A stretch of 64,000 nt of DNA from an uncultured Lachnospiraceae bacterium (GTDB lineage: Bacteria; Bacillota; Clostridia; Lachnospirales; Lachnospiraceae): the NCBI GenBank assembly GCA_946628415.1, contig CAMOWK010000009.1, positions 1 through 64,000 of the forward strand, given 5' to 3'. The translations under genes were made by a program, and so were the position numbers. The notes beneath the pieces are model-generated. The model saw only the letters and a program-made list of their open reading frames with translations, was not told where the DNA came from and did no database searches. Below, in pieces: positions 54,222 to 63,313 of this stretch (positions are counted from its first letter, which is position 1; each line of letters opens with the position of its first letter).

Positions 54222-55127
54222 CTACTCTACGGTAGCATATACTTTCATTACTTCTTCTTTTGTTGCAAGGAACTCTGAAAATGCACTCGCCGAGCCTGAA
54301 CTGAGTCCCATCTTGAATGCATGCAGCAGATCACCTTTTTCAATGTAGCCTGCCACAAAGCCTGCAACCATCGAGTCGCCTGCGCCGACTCCGTTTACGA
54401 GTTTCCCCTTCGGTGCCTCTCTCATATAGACTTCACCATTTGATGCAACAAATACCGCACCTTCACCTGCCATGGATACAATTACATTTTCGGCACCCAT
54501 TTCAAGTAACTTCTTTGCATAAGGGACAACGCTCTCCCTTGTCTTCAGTTCTACCCCGAAGATTTCTCCAAGCTCATGATTATTAGGCTTGATCAGGAAT
54601 GGTTTATACTTAAGGACATTCAGAAGAAGATCTTTCGTCGCATCAACCACTATCTTTATCCCTCTGCCATCCAGCCTTTCCATGATGTCACTGTAGATTG
54701 TCTCCGGCATTGTAGATGGAATACTTCCCGCAAGAACAAGGGTATCGCCCTCCTTAATCTTGTCGAGTTTTTCATAAAACTCACGAATGTTTCCATCACT
54801 TATCGAAGGTCCCATCCCATTGATTTCTGTTCCGTCGATTGATTTAAGCTTAAGATTAATCCTTGAACAGCCTTCGGAGATTCTGATCTCCTCAGCTCTT
54901 ATGCCGCTTTCCTTAACTCTTCTTGTTATCTCATCTCCGACAAAGCCTGCCGAAAAGTAGATAGCCGAATTTGGAATCCCCAGATTACTGAGAACTATGG
55001 AAACATTGATTCCCTTTCCACCCGGGAGCATAAGCTCATCACTTGTTCTGTTGGTAAGTCCAAGTTTAAAATCATCAACGGTCACGATATAATCTAAAGA
55101 TGGATTCATCGTCACGGTATAAACCAT
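54222..55127 (-). CDS. fruK: 1-phosphofructokinase
   Basis: A 301-residue PfkB-family kinase converting fructose-1-phosphate to fructose-1,6-bisphosphate. Start YTVTMNPSLDYIVTVDDF, with MLPGGKGINVSIVLSNLGI, LAGSIPSTMPETIY and VNGVGAGDSMVAGFVAGYI (catalytic GAGD). I start at the ATG 55125-55127, 8 bases after GGAGG; the longer frame to 55169 overlaps a candidate operator. First gene of the fru operon. Confidence 0.94.
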   Translation of the reverse strand: MVYTVTMNPSLDYIVTVDDFKLGLTNRTSDELMLPGGKGINVSIVLSNLGIPNSAIYFSAGFVGDEITRRVKESGIRAEEIRISEGCSRINLKLKSIDGTEINGMGPSISDGNIREFYEKLDKIKEGDTLVLAGSIPSTMPETIYSDIMERLDGRGIKIVVDATKDLLLNVLKYKPFLIKPNNHELGEIFGVELKTRESVVPYAKKLLEMGAENVIVSMAGEGAVFVASNGEVYMREAPKGKLVNGVGAGDSMVAGFVAGYIEKGDLLHAFKMGLSSGSASAFSEFLATKEEVMKVYATVE

Positions 55128-55154
55128 AGTTTTTACCTCCGTTCCGCGCAAATA

Positions 55155-55169
55155 GTGACTATCAGTCAC
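55155..55169 (-). promoter_or_regulatory. Dyad in the fruK leader, candidate FruR operator
   Basis: A perfect inverted repeat GTGACT-ATC-AGTCAC lies between the predicted transcription start (near 55202) and fruK. A dyad downstream of the promoter is the usual repressor position; DeoR-type FruR binding is inferred. Confidence 0.5.
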
Positions 55170-55208
55170 ATTTCACACTATTTTTTATCCGATTTAAACG
55201 ATAATTTG

Positions 55209-55237
55209 ATTATACAGTCAAACTCGGTCATAATCAA
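55209..55237 (-). promoter_or_regulatory. Promoter of the fru operon
   Basis: Minus-strand -35 TTGATT (55232-55237), a 17-base spacer and a perfect -10 TATAAT (55209-55214), about 80 bases upstream of the fruK start. Confidence 0.7.
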
Positions 55238-55269
55238 TCATGATGTTGACCATACTTTTTGCAATTTTG

Positions 55270-55321
55270 TTGTGCATATTGCACAATCAGCCATCTTTTA
55301 TCACAGCAAAAATTGTGCAAT
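55270..55321. promoter_or_regulatory. TTGTGCA motif cluster upstream of the fru promoter
   Basis: A perfect dyad TTGTGCA-TAT-TGCACAA (55270-55286) and a further ATTGTGCAAT (55312-55321) lie 33-85 bases beyond the -35 box. Similar half sites occur at 459-468 and 29414-29423. The binding protein is unknown. Confidence 0.5.
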
Positions 55322-55323
55322 AT

Positions 55324-55350
55324 AAAAATCGGTCACAATTTACGTGACCG
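55324..55350 (-). terminator. Terminator after the 55418 gene
   Basis: CGGTCAC/GTGACCG stem (55330-55336 with 55344-55350) followed on the minus strand by a T run (55324-55329). It separates gpmI and the small gene from the fru operon. Confidence 0.85.
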
Positions 55351-55417
55351 ACTTTCATAAAAACTTTCACTTGTTTATTTCGTTTTATTATTTATTAATC
55401 ATTTTATATTTAACCAA

Positions 55418-55597
55418 CTACATCTGATGTCTTACAACTCTGTATTCATCACCATTGGTATAATAAGGACATTCCGTAAAGTTTTTTTCCATAAGTCTTC
55501 CGTAATCATCCTCATCTATATCCATATCACATACATAATCTTCAAAATCTTCATCATAAGTAAGATATGCACATGTATCGCATGATGCTCCCTGCAT
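55418..55597 (-). CDS. Small acidic four-Cys protein (DUF6472-like)
   Basis: A 59-residue protein starting MQGASCDTC. Of three in-frame starts I choose the ATG at 55595-55597, because GGAGG stands 8 bases ahead; the earlier TTG lies over the ribosome site itself. Cys6, Cys9, Cys23 and Cys43 could bind a metal, in a very acidic sequence (YDEDFEDYVCDMDIDEDD), with CPYY then DEYRVVRHQ. It resembles small Lachnospiraceae proteins named DUF6472, assigned from memory. Function unknown. It follows gpmI by 44 bases. Confidence 0.75.
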   Translation of the reverse strand: MQGASCDTCAYLTYDEDFEDYVCDMDIDEDDYGRLMEKNFTECPYYTNGDEYRVVRHQM

Positions 55598-55641
55598 CTT
55601 CATTTCCTCCAATGCTATTTGCAGATATGCCGGTAAAAGGA

Positions 55642-57234
55642 TTACTTCCTTACAAGAAGTGAATGTCCGGTCATTTCCTCCGGCTTCTCAAGCCCCATAA
55701 CCTCTATAAGAGTAGGAACTATATCACAGAGCTTTCCGCCTTCCATAAGTGTATAGGCAGGATCGTAATTATAAAGAATGAAAGGAACAGGATTAGTTGT
55801 ATGTGCTGTATGAGGCTCACCTGTCTCGTAGTTAATCATCTGCTCGCAGTTTCCGTGATCTGCACAGATGAACATAACTCCACCGACTTCTTTAACCGCC
55901 TTGGCTGCCTCTCCTACAAAACCGTCAATCCTTTCAACAGCCTCAATTGCTGCGCTGAGAACACCTGTATGTCCAACCATATCAGGGTTGGCAAAGTTAA
56001 TGATTATAACATCATACTCTCCGCCTCTGATAGCCTTATTAAGCTTCTCACTTACTTCAGGCGCACTCATTTCAGGCTGAAGATCGTAAGTTGCTACGGC
56101 AGGTGAATTAACAAGAATTCTGTCCTCACCCGGATTTGGCTCCTCAATTCCTCCATTAAAGAAAAATGTAACGTGAGCGTATTTCTCTGTCTCTGCAAGT
56201 CTAAGCTGGCGAAGACCTTTCTTTGCAAGGAATTCACCAAATGTATTTGTAATCTCGACCTTCTTAAATGCAACGTACTTATTAGGTATAGTCACATCAT
56301 AGTCCTTGAAGCAGACATATGTAAGAGGCATGAAACCGTTAGCTCTCTTGAGATATTTAATGCATTTTGTATCCGATGCATCACCCGGCTGAGCTGCGAT
56401 ATCCTCATCAGAAAAGCAGAATGCCTTTGTAATCTCTCTTGCTCTGTCAGGTCTGAAGTTAAAGAATATAACTGAGTCATTCGGTTTTACAAGTGACACA
56501 GGATTTCCTGCTTCGTCAGTTATAACAGTCGGAACAACGAATTCATCTGTAACTCCATTATCATATGAATCCTGCATAGCCTGTATAGGGTCGGTTGCTT
56601 TAATGCCCTCACCTGTAACAAGTGAATCGTAAGCCTTCTGAACACGATCCCAGTTGTTATCTCTGTCCATTGCATAGTAGCGGCCTGAAAGGGATGCCAC
56701 TTTACCGACACCTATCTCTGCCATCTTGTCTATAAGTTCCTGCAGGTAATCCTTACCTGATGCAGGCGGTGTATCTCTTCCGTCAAAGAACGGATGAATA
56801 TATACATCTTCAAAGTCATTTTTCTTACACATCTCAAGAAGTGCATAAAGGTGTGTGTTGTGGCTGTGAACTCCACCATCTGAAAGAAGTCCCCAGATAT
56901 GAAGGTCTGACTTATTCTCCTTGCAGTTATTGATCGCACGAAGAAGCTCTTCATTTTCAAAGAATACTCCATCCTCGATGTACTTCGTGATGAGAGTAAG
57001 ATCCTGATAAATGATCCTGCCCGAACCGATATTCATATGACCAACTTCCGAATTACCCATCTGTCCGTCAGGAAGACCTACTGCCATACCTGATGCGTAT
57101 CCCTTCTGGAAAGGTGCTCCAGCCATAAGTTTGTCAATGTTAGGGGTTTTACCCATGTAAACTGCATTTGCTTCATGATTATCTGAAAGTCCGAATCCAT
57201 CAAGGACCATCAGAACTACTGGTTTTTGTGACAT
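55642..57234 (-). CDS. gpmI: 2,3-bisphosphoglycerate-independent phosphoglycerate mutase
   Basis: A 530-residue binuclear Mn2+ enzyme interconverting 3- and 2-phosphoglycerate in glycolysis. Metal and catalytic motifs: LMVLDGFGLSDN, GLPDGQMGNSEVGHMNIGSG (nucleophile Ser), FDGRDTPPASG, SGRYYAMDRDNNWDR, NFRPDRAREITKAF, NFANPDMVGHTG and CADHGNCEQM. Complete and slightly longer than the usual 510. Confidence 0.96.
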   Translation of the reverse strand: MSQKPVVLMVLDGFGLSDNHEANAVYMGKTPNIDKLMAGAPFQKGYASGMAVGLPDGQMGNSEVGHMNIGSGRIIYQDLTLITKYIEDGVFFENEELLRAINNCKENKSDLHIWGLLSDGGVHSHNTHLYALLEMCKKNDFEDVYIHPFFDGRDTPPASGKDYLQELIDKMAEIGVGKVASLSGRYYAMDRDNNWDRVQKAYDSLVTGEGIKATDPIQAMQDSYDNGVTDEFVVPTVITDEAGNPVSLVKPNDSVIFFNFRPDRAREITKAFCFSDEDIAAQPGDASDTKCIKYLKRANGFMPLTYVCFKDYDVTIPNKYVAFKKVEITNTFGEFLAKKGLRQLRLAETEKYAHVTFFFNGGIEEPNPGEDRILVNSPAVATYDLQPEMSAPEVSEKLNKAIRGGEYDVIIINFANPDMVGHTGVLSAAIEAVERIDGFVGEAAKAVKEVGGVMFICADHGNCEQMINYETGEPHTAHTTNPVPFILYNYDPAYTLMEGGKLCDIVPTLIEVMGLEKPEEMTGHSLLVRK

Positions 57235-57302
57235 AGTGGTGTCTCCTCTTCATAATATTTATTTGGAATTACTCCTTTCGGAGTTATACATGTTAGGAAA
57301 TG

Positions 57303-57491
57303 CTAACAATCATTCTTAATAAAACGATTCATTTCTTCATTATATGAATATCCGGACTTAAGTAAAGTACTTTTTAACATATCCATATCAATATCCATCG
57401 AATGAGAAAGCTCGCTCAGGGATGGATAATTATCCCTGAGCTCTGTATTTATATAACTAAGTAAAATGTTCGGATCCTTAGGTAGATTCAT
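57303..57491 (-). CDS. DUF4250 small protein
   Basis: A 62-residue protein of the DUF4250 family: NLPKDPNILLSYINTELRDNYPSLSEL followed by a helix-turn-helix-like middle and LKSGYSYNEEMNRF. The family is small, widespread in Clostridia and of unknown function. It starts 11 bases after the chemoreceptor stop, so it is probably co-transcribed. A GGAAA ribosome site stands ahead. Confidence 0.85.
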   Translation of the reverse strand: MNLPKDPNILLSYINTELRDNYPSLSELSHSMDIDMDMLKSTLLKSGYSYNEEMNRFIKNDC

Positions 57492-57502
57492 ATTTTTCCT
57501 TT

Positions 57503-59011
57503 CTATTCAAGGTAGTGGTCAAGTGAAGCCGCAGCCTCCATAAGTTCATTCATGATCTTAACCGCTTCTTCGGCTTCAGCATTGCTGTTTGTTCCGATAG
57601 CATAAGCCTCTTCAGTATTTGCAGCAACTTCTTCACTGAAGGTTGCAATCTGGGTAATACTGTCAACGATATTATCATTTGCAAGGAGTATGTCATCAAT
57701 GCTCTTACTCATTGAATCAACATTTCCTCCGAGTAAATCCATATGCTCTTTAATTTCATCAAACTGTGCTCCCGCCTTCTCGATATCCTTCTTCTCCTGA
57801 ATGGATGCATCAAGAACCATTGAAACACTGCTCATGGTCTTCTCGGTATTTTTATGAAGTTCTTCAACTATATTCTGAATATTTTCAGTAAGTGTTCTCG
57901 TCTGTTCAGCAAGTATCCTTATCTGCTCGGAAACAACCGCAAAACCGCGTCCTGCTTCACCGGCACGCGCACTCTCTATAGAAGCATTAAGAGCAAGAAG
58001 ATTGGTCTGGTTGGATATGGCAAATATCTGATTGGTTATTGCAACAACCTTATCTGTATTAGCCTTAAGGAGCTGCATCTCGTCACTGACTTTTGTATTT
58101 GCCTCTTCAATAATGCTTGACTGCGCTGCCAGCTCTTTCATGGAAGCCTGTCCTCCGGCTACAGAAGCAAGGCTTGTTTTTGCCTCGCTAAGCATCTTCT
58201 CCGAAAGATTCTTTGTATCCATAATCATATTATGGATATTATTTGTCATTTCAGTCTGGTTCTCAATACTTACAGCAGTTGAAGAATTACCTTCCGCTAT
58301 CTCATTAAGTGCTTCGGCAGTACTGGATGTACCATTCTGAAGATTAGTTATTATTTCATTTGCAGATGCAGAGCTTTCCTTTACCTTTGCCGCGATCTCA
58401 AGCACATCACGAAGAAGAACTTCGCTCTTCTCTCTTTCAGCATTAATGGTAAGAAGCTTTCTGATGTTTATACTATTGGATACTTTTGTTCCCCATGCTA
58501 TAGCCACAGCAAGAAGTCCGATGCCCGCGTCCTGAAGAATTATCGTTGATATATCAGCAGGCGCTCCCGAAGGCATAGCCCCATCGAGTACATACTTGAT
58601 GGTAAATCCAAGATTGAGGACAAAAACTATCGCGCAGGTTCTTGCTATAAATGTAAAATCAAAATAAAGCATTAGAAGTGAAAGCAAAGGAACTGCTATT
58701 ATGAAAACAAGGTCATTCTTAGCGCCTATAAGCATCACCACGTAGAGCACGCCGTATGCCGCCACAACTACATGCCTCAAGTTTATACTGTACCTGTCCT
58801 GCATATAAACGCCGAAAATCACCATGAAACAGAATGCCGCCAATGCCGCAACGATGCCTCCGAAAGTCCACGTTATGCCCCCTTCTCTTGCATCATTCAG
58901 ATATCCCAGCGCTATAAAAGCAGATATAAGTCCGCATATCACCAGAACAAGCCTGTTGACTATCGCAAGTTCTTCTTCCTGGTCATATGTTTCCTGATTC
59001 ATTTCTCCCAT
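57503..59011 (-). CDS. Methyl-accepting chemotaxis protein
   Basis: A 502-residue receptor. I start at the ATG 59009-59011, 7 bases after GGGGG; a frame to 59077 would overlap proC. About six membrane helices fill residues 20-185 with almost no external loop, so it may sense within the membrane. No HAMP is clear. The signalling tip is intact (ISNQTNLLALNASIESARAGEAGRGFAVVS), flanked by a long helical hairpin with methylation-type Glu/Gln. It indicates motility or chemotaxis-type signalling in this organism. Confidence 0.92.
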   Translation of the reverse strand: MGEMNQETYDQEEELAIVNRLVLVICGLISAFIALGYLNDAREGGITWTFGGIVAALAAFCFMVIFGVYMQDRYSINLRHVVVAAYGVLYVVMLIGAKNDLVFIIAVPLLSLLMLYFDFTFIARTCAIVFVLNLGFTIKYVLDGAMPSGAPADISTIILQDAGIGLLAVAIAWGTKVSNSINIRKLLTINAEREKSEVLLRDVLEIAAKVKESSASANEIITNLQNGTSSTAEALNEIAEGNSSTAVSIENQTEMTNNIHNMIMDTKNLSEKMLSEAKTSLASVAGGQASMKELAAQSSIIEEANTKVSDEMQLLKANTDKVVAITNQIFAISNQTNLLALNASIESARAGEAGRGFAVVSEQIRILAEQTRTLTENIQNIVEELHKNTEKTMSSVSMVLDASIQEKKDIEKAGAQFDEIKEHMDLLGGNVDSMSKSIDDILLANDNIVDSITQIATFSEEVAANTEEAYAIGTNSNAEAEEAVKIMNELMEAAASLDHYLE

Positions 59012-59036
59012 TCTAAAACCCCCTGTAAATATATAA

Positions 59037-59831
59037 TTACAACGATCTGGAAACCTCCGCACAAGCCTCCATCGCATCTATAATACTTCCCCTGAAACCG
59101 GCTTCTTCAAGAACCTGAACTGCAGCTATAGTCGTCCCTGCCGGCGAACATACCATGTCTTTAAGAGCAGCCGGATGCTTTCCTGACTCAAGAACCATCT
59201 TTGCGCTGCCAAGAACCGACTGTGCCGCAAATGTATAAGCTTTGTCTCTTGGCATTCCAAGCTTGACAGCACCATCTGCCATAGCCTCTATAAGTATAAA
59301 TACATAAGCAGGTGAACTGCCTGATACCGATACAACCGCATCCATTATGGATTCAGGAACTATCTCGGCTTTGCCAAATGCACTGAGTATCTTCATCGCC
59401 GCATCTATCTCTGCTTCCGTAACTTCACTGTTAGGACTTACGCCTGTCATGCCTTCCCCTACAAGAGCCGGCGTATTAGGCATAGTACGTATAAGTTTAA
59501 TCTTTTTTCCAAATGCCTCTTCGTACCATCCTATGGTTTTGCCCGCTGCAATCGAGATTATAAACTTATCCAAAGTAATCGCGTCTTTAATCTCATCCAC
59601 AACCTTAGGAACTACTCCCGGCTTTACAGCTATGATTATCATATCCGACTCACTGACTGCTTCAACATTTGAGGCAGTGCTCTTAATTGAAAAAGTATCA
59701 GTAATATAATCCCTTTCAGATGGGACCGGAGATGCCACGATCATATCATCAGCCGCTACAACTCCTTTGGCACATATCCCGCCTATTATGGCTTTAGCCA
59801 TATTACCGGCACCTATAAATCCAAGTTTCAT
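59037..59831 (-). CDS. proC: Pyrroline-5-carboxylate reductase
   Basis: A 264-residue enzyme making proline, the last step, with NAD(P)H. The start MKLGFIGAGNMAKAIIGGI carries the Rossmann motif. Also IIIAVKPGVV, IRTMPNTPALVGEGMTGV, SGSSPAYVFILIEAMADGAVKLG and SPAGTTIAAVQVLEEAGFRG. I take the ATG 59829-59831, preceded by GGAGG at 10 bases; the frame from 59867 has no better signal. Normal length. Confidence 0.94.
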   Translation of the reverse strand: MKLGFIGAGNMAKAIIGGICAKGVVAADDMIVASPVPSERDYITDTFSIKSTASNVEAVSESDMIIIAVKPGVVPKVVDEIKDAITLDKFIISIAAGKTIGWYEEAFGKKIKLIRTMPNTPALVGEGMTGVSPNSEVTEAEIDAAMKILSAFGKAEIVPESIMDAVVSVSGSSPAYVFILIEAMADGAVKLGMPRDKAYTFAAQSVLGSAKMVLESGKHPAALKDMVCSPAGTTIAAVQVLEEAGFRGSIIDAMEACAEVSRSL

Positions 59832-59978
59832 AATCCATAAACCTCCGGAACAATGAAATACACTCATTAACGAAAAAGTGCATACATTGTTATTATATAT
59901 GTTTTCTCGAAAAAATGCAGTAAAAATCTTTTGATTTTAAATTATTTGATTGATAAGACGACTCCTTTCTTTTAATCG

Positions 59979-60007
59979 TTGAAATAATAATTTCTTATAG
60001 CTATAAT
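59979..60007 (+). promoter_or_regulatory. Promoter of the phosphodiesterase gene
   Basis: TTGAAA (59979-59984), a 17-base spacer and a perfect TATAAT (60002-60007), about 60 bases before the ATG. The wider 236-base gap from proC shows no other clear element. Confidence 0.7.
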
Positions 60008-60067
60008 TAAAGTGACTGCACGTGACTGATATGGCACATTACTCGTGTCTTTTATGGGGGAAGATAA

Positions 60068-61774
60068 ATGGAGAGTATTGCAAAGAAAGTTGGACTTAAA
60101 AGAAAGATTCTTATTGTTGATGATGAGTTCATTAACCAGGAGATACTGAAAAATATATTCAGTCAGGAATACGACGTGGATGTTGCAGACGACGGGGTAG
60201 ACGCACTTGAAAAGATAAAAAGCGGTCATTCGGATTACTCACTTGTGCTGCTTGATCTTATCATGCCGAACAAAGACGGTTTTTCAGTTCTGCACGAAAT
60301 AAAATCTGACGAAAGCCTGTCCGATATTCCCGTAATCGTGATGACGTCCGAAAAGGATGCCGAACTGAAAAGCATAAAGGACGGTGCTGCCGACTTCATA
60401 ACAAAGCCCTATGACATGCCCGAAATCATCCTCGCAAGATGCGAAAGGATCATAGAGCTTTCCGAAAAGAAAAACCTCATCAGTTTAACCGAAAAGGATT
60501 CTCTTACAGGTCTTTATACAAAAGACTTCTTCTTCGAGTATGTAAGGCAGCTGGAATCCTATGATCCTAAGAAAAAGATGGATGCACTTGCTCTTAACAT
60601 TGACCATTTCAACCTTATAAATGGTCTTCATGGCAGAACTGAAGGCGACAATGTATTAAAACGTATCAGCTCAGTCCTTAAGGATTATCTTAAAAATACC
60701 ATCGGTATCAGCTGCAGACTGGAAGCCGATACATTCTTCATTTTTGTGGAGCATCCCGATGATCCTGACGCCAATGCAAAAAATATGACAAATGCATTTC
60801 GGGAAGAATTTAAGGATAAGAATATCAGAATAAGAATAGGAATCTACACAGACGTAGATAAATCCCTTACGCCCGAAACATGGTTTGAGCATGCATACAT
60901 GGCATGCAATCTGATAAGATCCGATTATACAAAACACTATTCATTTTACAGCCATTCTCTTCATGAGAAATCTCTTTTCCACGAAAGACTTATAAACGAT
61001 ATAGACGACGGAATAAAGAACAAGGATTTTATAGTATTCTATCAGCCTAAATACAACATTCAGAGCGACACTTACAGGCTTTCCAGTGCCGAAGCTCTGA
61101 TAAGATGGAAGCATCCGGAGCTTGGAATGATCAGTCCCGGAGAATTCATTCCTCTGTTTGAAAACAACGGACTTATTCAAAGACTTGATCACTATGTTTG
61201 GAATGAAGCCGCTTCTCAGATTAAAAAGTGGAAGGAAGAATACGGAATAAAACTTCCCGTTTCGGTAAATGTATCGCGTATCGATATATATGATGAAAAT
61301 CTTGAAAGCAGTTTAATGAATATTCTGTCCGAAAATGATCTGGAGCCAAAAGATCTGATGCTCGAGATTACGGAATCAGCTTATTCGGAGGATGCAAGGA
61401 AGCTTATAGAAGTTGTGAATAACCTTAGAAGTCTTGGTTTTATGATTGAAATGGATGACTTCGGATCAGGTTACTCATCTCTTAATATGCTTACTTCCAT
61501 ACCTATAGATGTACTTAAGATGGATATGAAATTCATCCGAAATATGCATAAAGACGAAACAAGCCTCCGACTTGTCGAAATGATACTCGACATTGCAAAA
61601 TTCCTGAAAGTCCCCGTCGTTGCCGAAGGCGTTGAAGAGGAAGCACAGATAATCACTCTTAAAGAAAGAGGCTGTGACATCATTCAGGGATTTTTCTTCT
61701 CAAAGCCTGTTCCGCCTGATGAGTTCGGTAAATTCATAGAGAAAGAAAAGTCAGCTTCTCTTTCCTCCGACTGA
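60068..61774 (+). CDS. Response regulator with degenerate GGDEF and active EAL domain
   Basis: A 568-residue cyclic-di-GMP phosphodiesterase, likely cytoplasmic. Receiver (12-125): DDE at 18-20, phosphoacceptor Asp63, Thr93 and Lys113. GGDEF-like domain (about 135-295): the active-site motif is replaced by LEADTF (218-223), so it cannot make cyclic-di-GMP, though it may bind GTP or act as a sensor. EAL domain (about 302-565): EALIRW with Glu342, Asn401, Glu436, Asp463-Asp464, Lys484, Glu520 and QGFFFSKP are all kept, so hydrolysis is expected. GGGGGAAG precedes the ATG. No kinase partner is adjacent. It overlaps the convergent symporter gene by 24 bases. Confidence 0.92.
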   Translation: MESIAKKVGLKRKILIVDDEFINQEILKNIFSQEYDVDVADDGVDALEKIKSGHSDYSLVLLDLIMPNKDGFSVLHEIKSDESLSDIPVIVMTSEKDAELKSIKDGAADFITKPYDMPEIILARCERIIELSEKKNLISLTEKDSLTGLYTKDFFFEYVRQLESYDPKKKMDALALNIDHFNLINGLHGRTEGDNVLKRISSVLKDYLKNTIGISCRLEADTFFIFVEHPDDPDANAKNMTNAFREEFKDKNIRIRIGIYTDVDKSLTPETWFEHAYMACNLIRSDYTKHYSFYSHSLHEKSLFHERLINDIDDGIKNKDFIVFYQPKYNIQSDTYRLSSAEALIRWKHPELGMISPGEFIPLFENNGLIQRLDHYVWNEAASQIKKWKEEYGIKLPVSVNVSRIDIYDENLESSLMNILSENDLEPKDLMLEITESAYSEDARKLIEVVNNLRSLGFMIEMDDFGSGYSSLNMLTSIPIDVLKMDMKFIRNMHKDETSLRLVEMILDIAKFLKVPVVAEGVEEEAQIITLKERGCDIIQGFFFSKPVPPDEFGKFIEKEKSASLSSD

Positions 61775-63124
61775 AAAGAGCCCTACAAGGCAGGAAATAC
61801 CCATGCCTATAAGTGAAAGGTTTGTTTTAACGAATGCCGGTATCGGTAATCCGGAAATAAATCCCGGAAAATAAGACCCTATTATTCCAAGGACTCCTCC
61901 GCATATTACTGCCGCTACCCATACATTCTTCCTGATGATTCTCTTTTCATGGAAAAGTATGGCGATCAGTATCGGGAATATCGCGCCTGCGGTGTATATC
62001 GAATACGCGCCGCTAAGAAGTGTTATTATATCACCGCTTCCGGAGAGTGCAAACATCATGGCGAGTACACCTATCACTGCCACAGTGATCCTGACAAGCA
62101 TTACACTTTCTTTTCTCAGGATATCTCTTACAAATATTGACGCCGCATTTATTATACATGTGTCAAATGAAGAAAGGATTGCCGAAAGAAGTCCGATTGA
62201 AAGCATGATTCCGACAGGCAGCGGGAGCATGTTTATTATAAAAAATAAAGTCTTCATCCCTCCGAGTTCTGACGGAGGGATATTTTTCTTTGCCCAAAGT
62301 CCTATAAATGCCATGAGAAATGCAAATCCTATCAGAATTATCCCGGCAGTAAGAGCCGAACGTCTGGCTGTCTTCTCATCTTTGGAAATGAAATTTCTGG
62401 AAACAATATCCGGTCCGAGGAAGTACACTCCCCCTATTACAAAAAACTGTGTGAACAGATTGACAGGTCTGTAATTTTCATTTAAGAATTCAACGCTTCT
62501 AAAAACTTCTCCGGACGCATCCCCACGAACAAAGAAAAGATATATAAAGGTGATGACAAGTCCGAGCATTATAAATATAAGCTGGATAAAATCCGTCTTA
62601 ACTACAGAGGTCTGTCCACCGAATATGGTATATAAAAATGCAACGACAGAAACGATTATAAATATCCATCTGGTGTTTATTCCGGTGATGAATGTAAGAA
62701 AGCTGCTCATCGCAACAAGCTGTCCTGCGATAACGCCTATCCATGAGATCACTATGATCAGTGAAATGAGCATTTCAGCTGAACCGCCAACAATTCTTCC
62801 CGCGAGATCCGGGAGTGTATCTGCGTCAATCTTCCTTATCTTCTCAGATATGAGAAGCGACTGAAGGATAAGGCCTATGGCTCCTAAACAAAGCCACCAG
62901 AATCCCGGAAAGCCTATCTGATAAGTTGTATCAGCGATTCCTATGGTAGATGAAGCCCCGAGTATCGTTGCAAGCAGTGTTCCCACCGTAAGAACAAGGC
63001 CTTTGTTCTTTCCTGCGGCTATAAAATCTTTAAAACCCAGTTTCTTTTTTGCATCAAGAATTCCGACAACTATAAATAAACATACATATGCTCCCAGAAT
63101 TATTCCATAAACCAAACCTTTCAT
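61751..63124 (-). CDS. Sodium:solute symporter family
   Basis: A 457-residue SSS-family transporter with about 13 membrane helices. It has FKDFIAAGKNKGLVLTVGTL, ATILGASSTIGIADTTYQIG, FPGFWWLCLGAIGLILQS and LSSFDTCIINAASIFVRDIL (the Ser/Asp of the Na+ site). Substrate (sugar, amino acid, vitamin or acid) is not predictable. Its last 24 bases overlap the phosphodiesterase gene tail to tail. Confidence 0.9.
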   Translation of the reverse strand: MKGLVYGIILGAYVCLFIVVGILDAKKKLGFKDFIAAGKNKGLVLTVGTLLATILGASSTIGIADTTYQIGFPGFWWLCLGAIGLILQSLLISEKIRKIDADTLPDLAGRIVGGSAEMLISLIIVISWIGVIAGQLVAMSSFLTFITGINTRWIFIIVSVVAFLYTIFGGQTSVVKTDFIQLIFIMLGLVITFIYLFFVRGDASGEVFRSVEFLNENYRPVNLFTQFFVIGGVYFLGPDIVSRNFISKDEKTARRSALTAGIILIGFAFLMAFIGLWAKKNIPPSELGGMKTLFFIINMLPLPVGIMLSIGLLSAILSSFDTCIINAASIFVRDILRKESVMLVRITVAVIGVLAMMFALSGSGDIITLLSGAYSIYTAGAIFPILIAILFHEKRIIRKNVWVAAVICGGVLGIIGSYFPGFISGLPIPAFVKTNLSLIGMGISCLVGLFSVGGKRS

Positions 63125-63170
63125 GTGAAATCACCTCTAGCTGTTATTTAGTCCCGTAACCCCGACCGTA

Positions 63171-63222
63171 ATTAAATCACAGAAAGGCGCTTTAGTCAAC
63201 CTGCATTTATATCATGGTTGAC
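63171..63222 (-). promoter_or_regulatory. Promoter and dyad of the symporter gene
   Basis: Minus-strand -35 TTGACT (63194-63199), a 17-base spacer and -10 TTTAAT (63171-63176). A 7-base inverted repeat GTCAACC/GGTTGAC (63195-63201 and 63216-63222) covers the -35 box, a fitting operator position. The remaining 90 bases to 63313 show nothing else. Confidence 0.55.
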
Positions 63223-63313
63223 ATACTGCAAAGTGGCTTTAGTAATGCGCTATATTCAAAATAACTGCAATTGATATAACTATGATTCATGTGATCGCCA
63301 GATCAAAACAATA

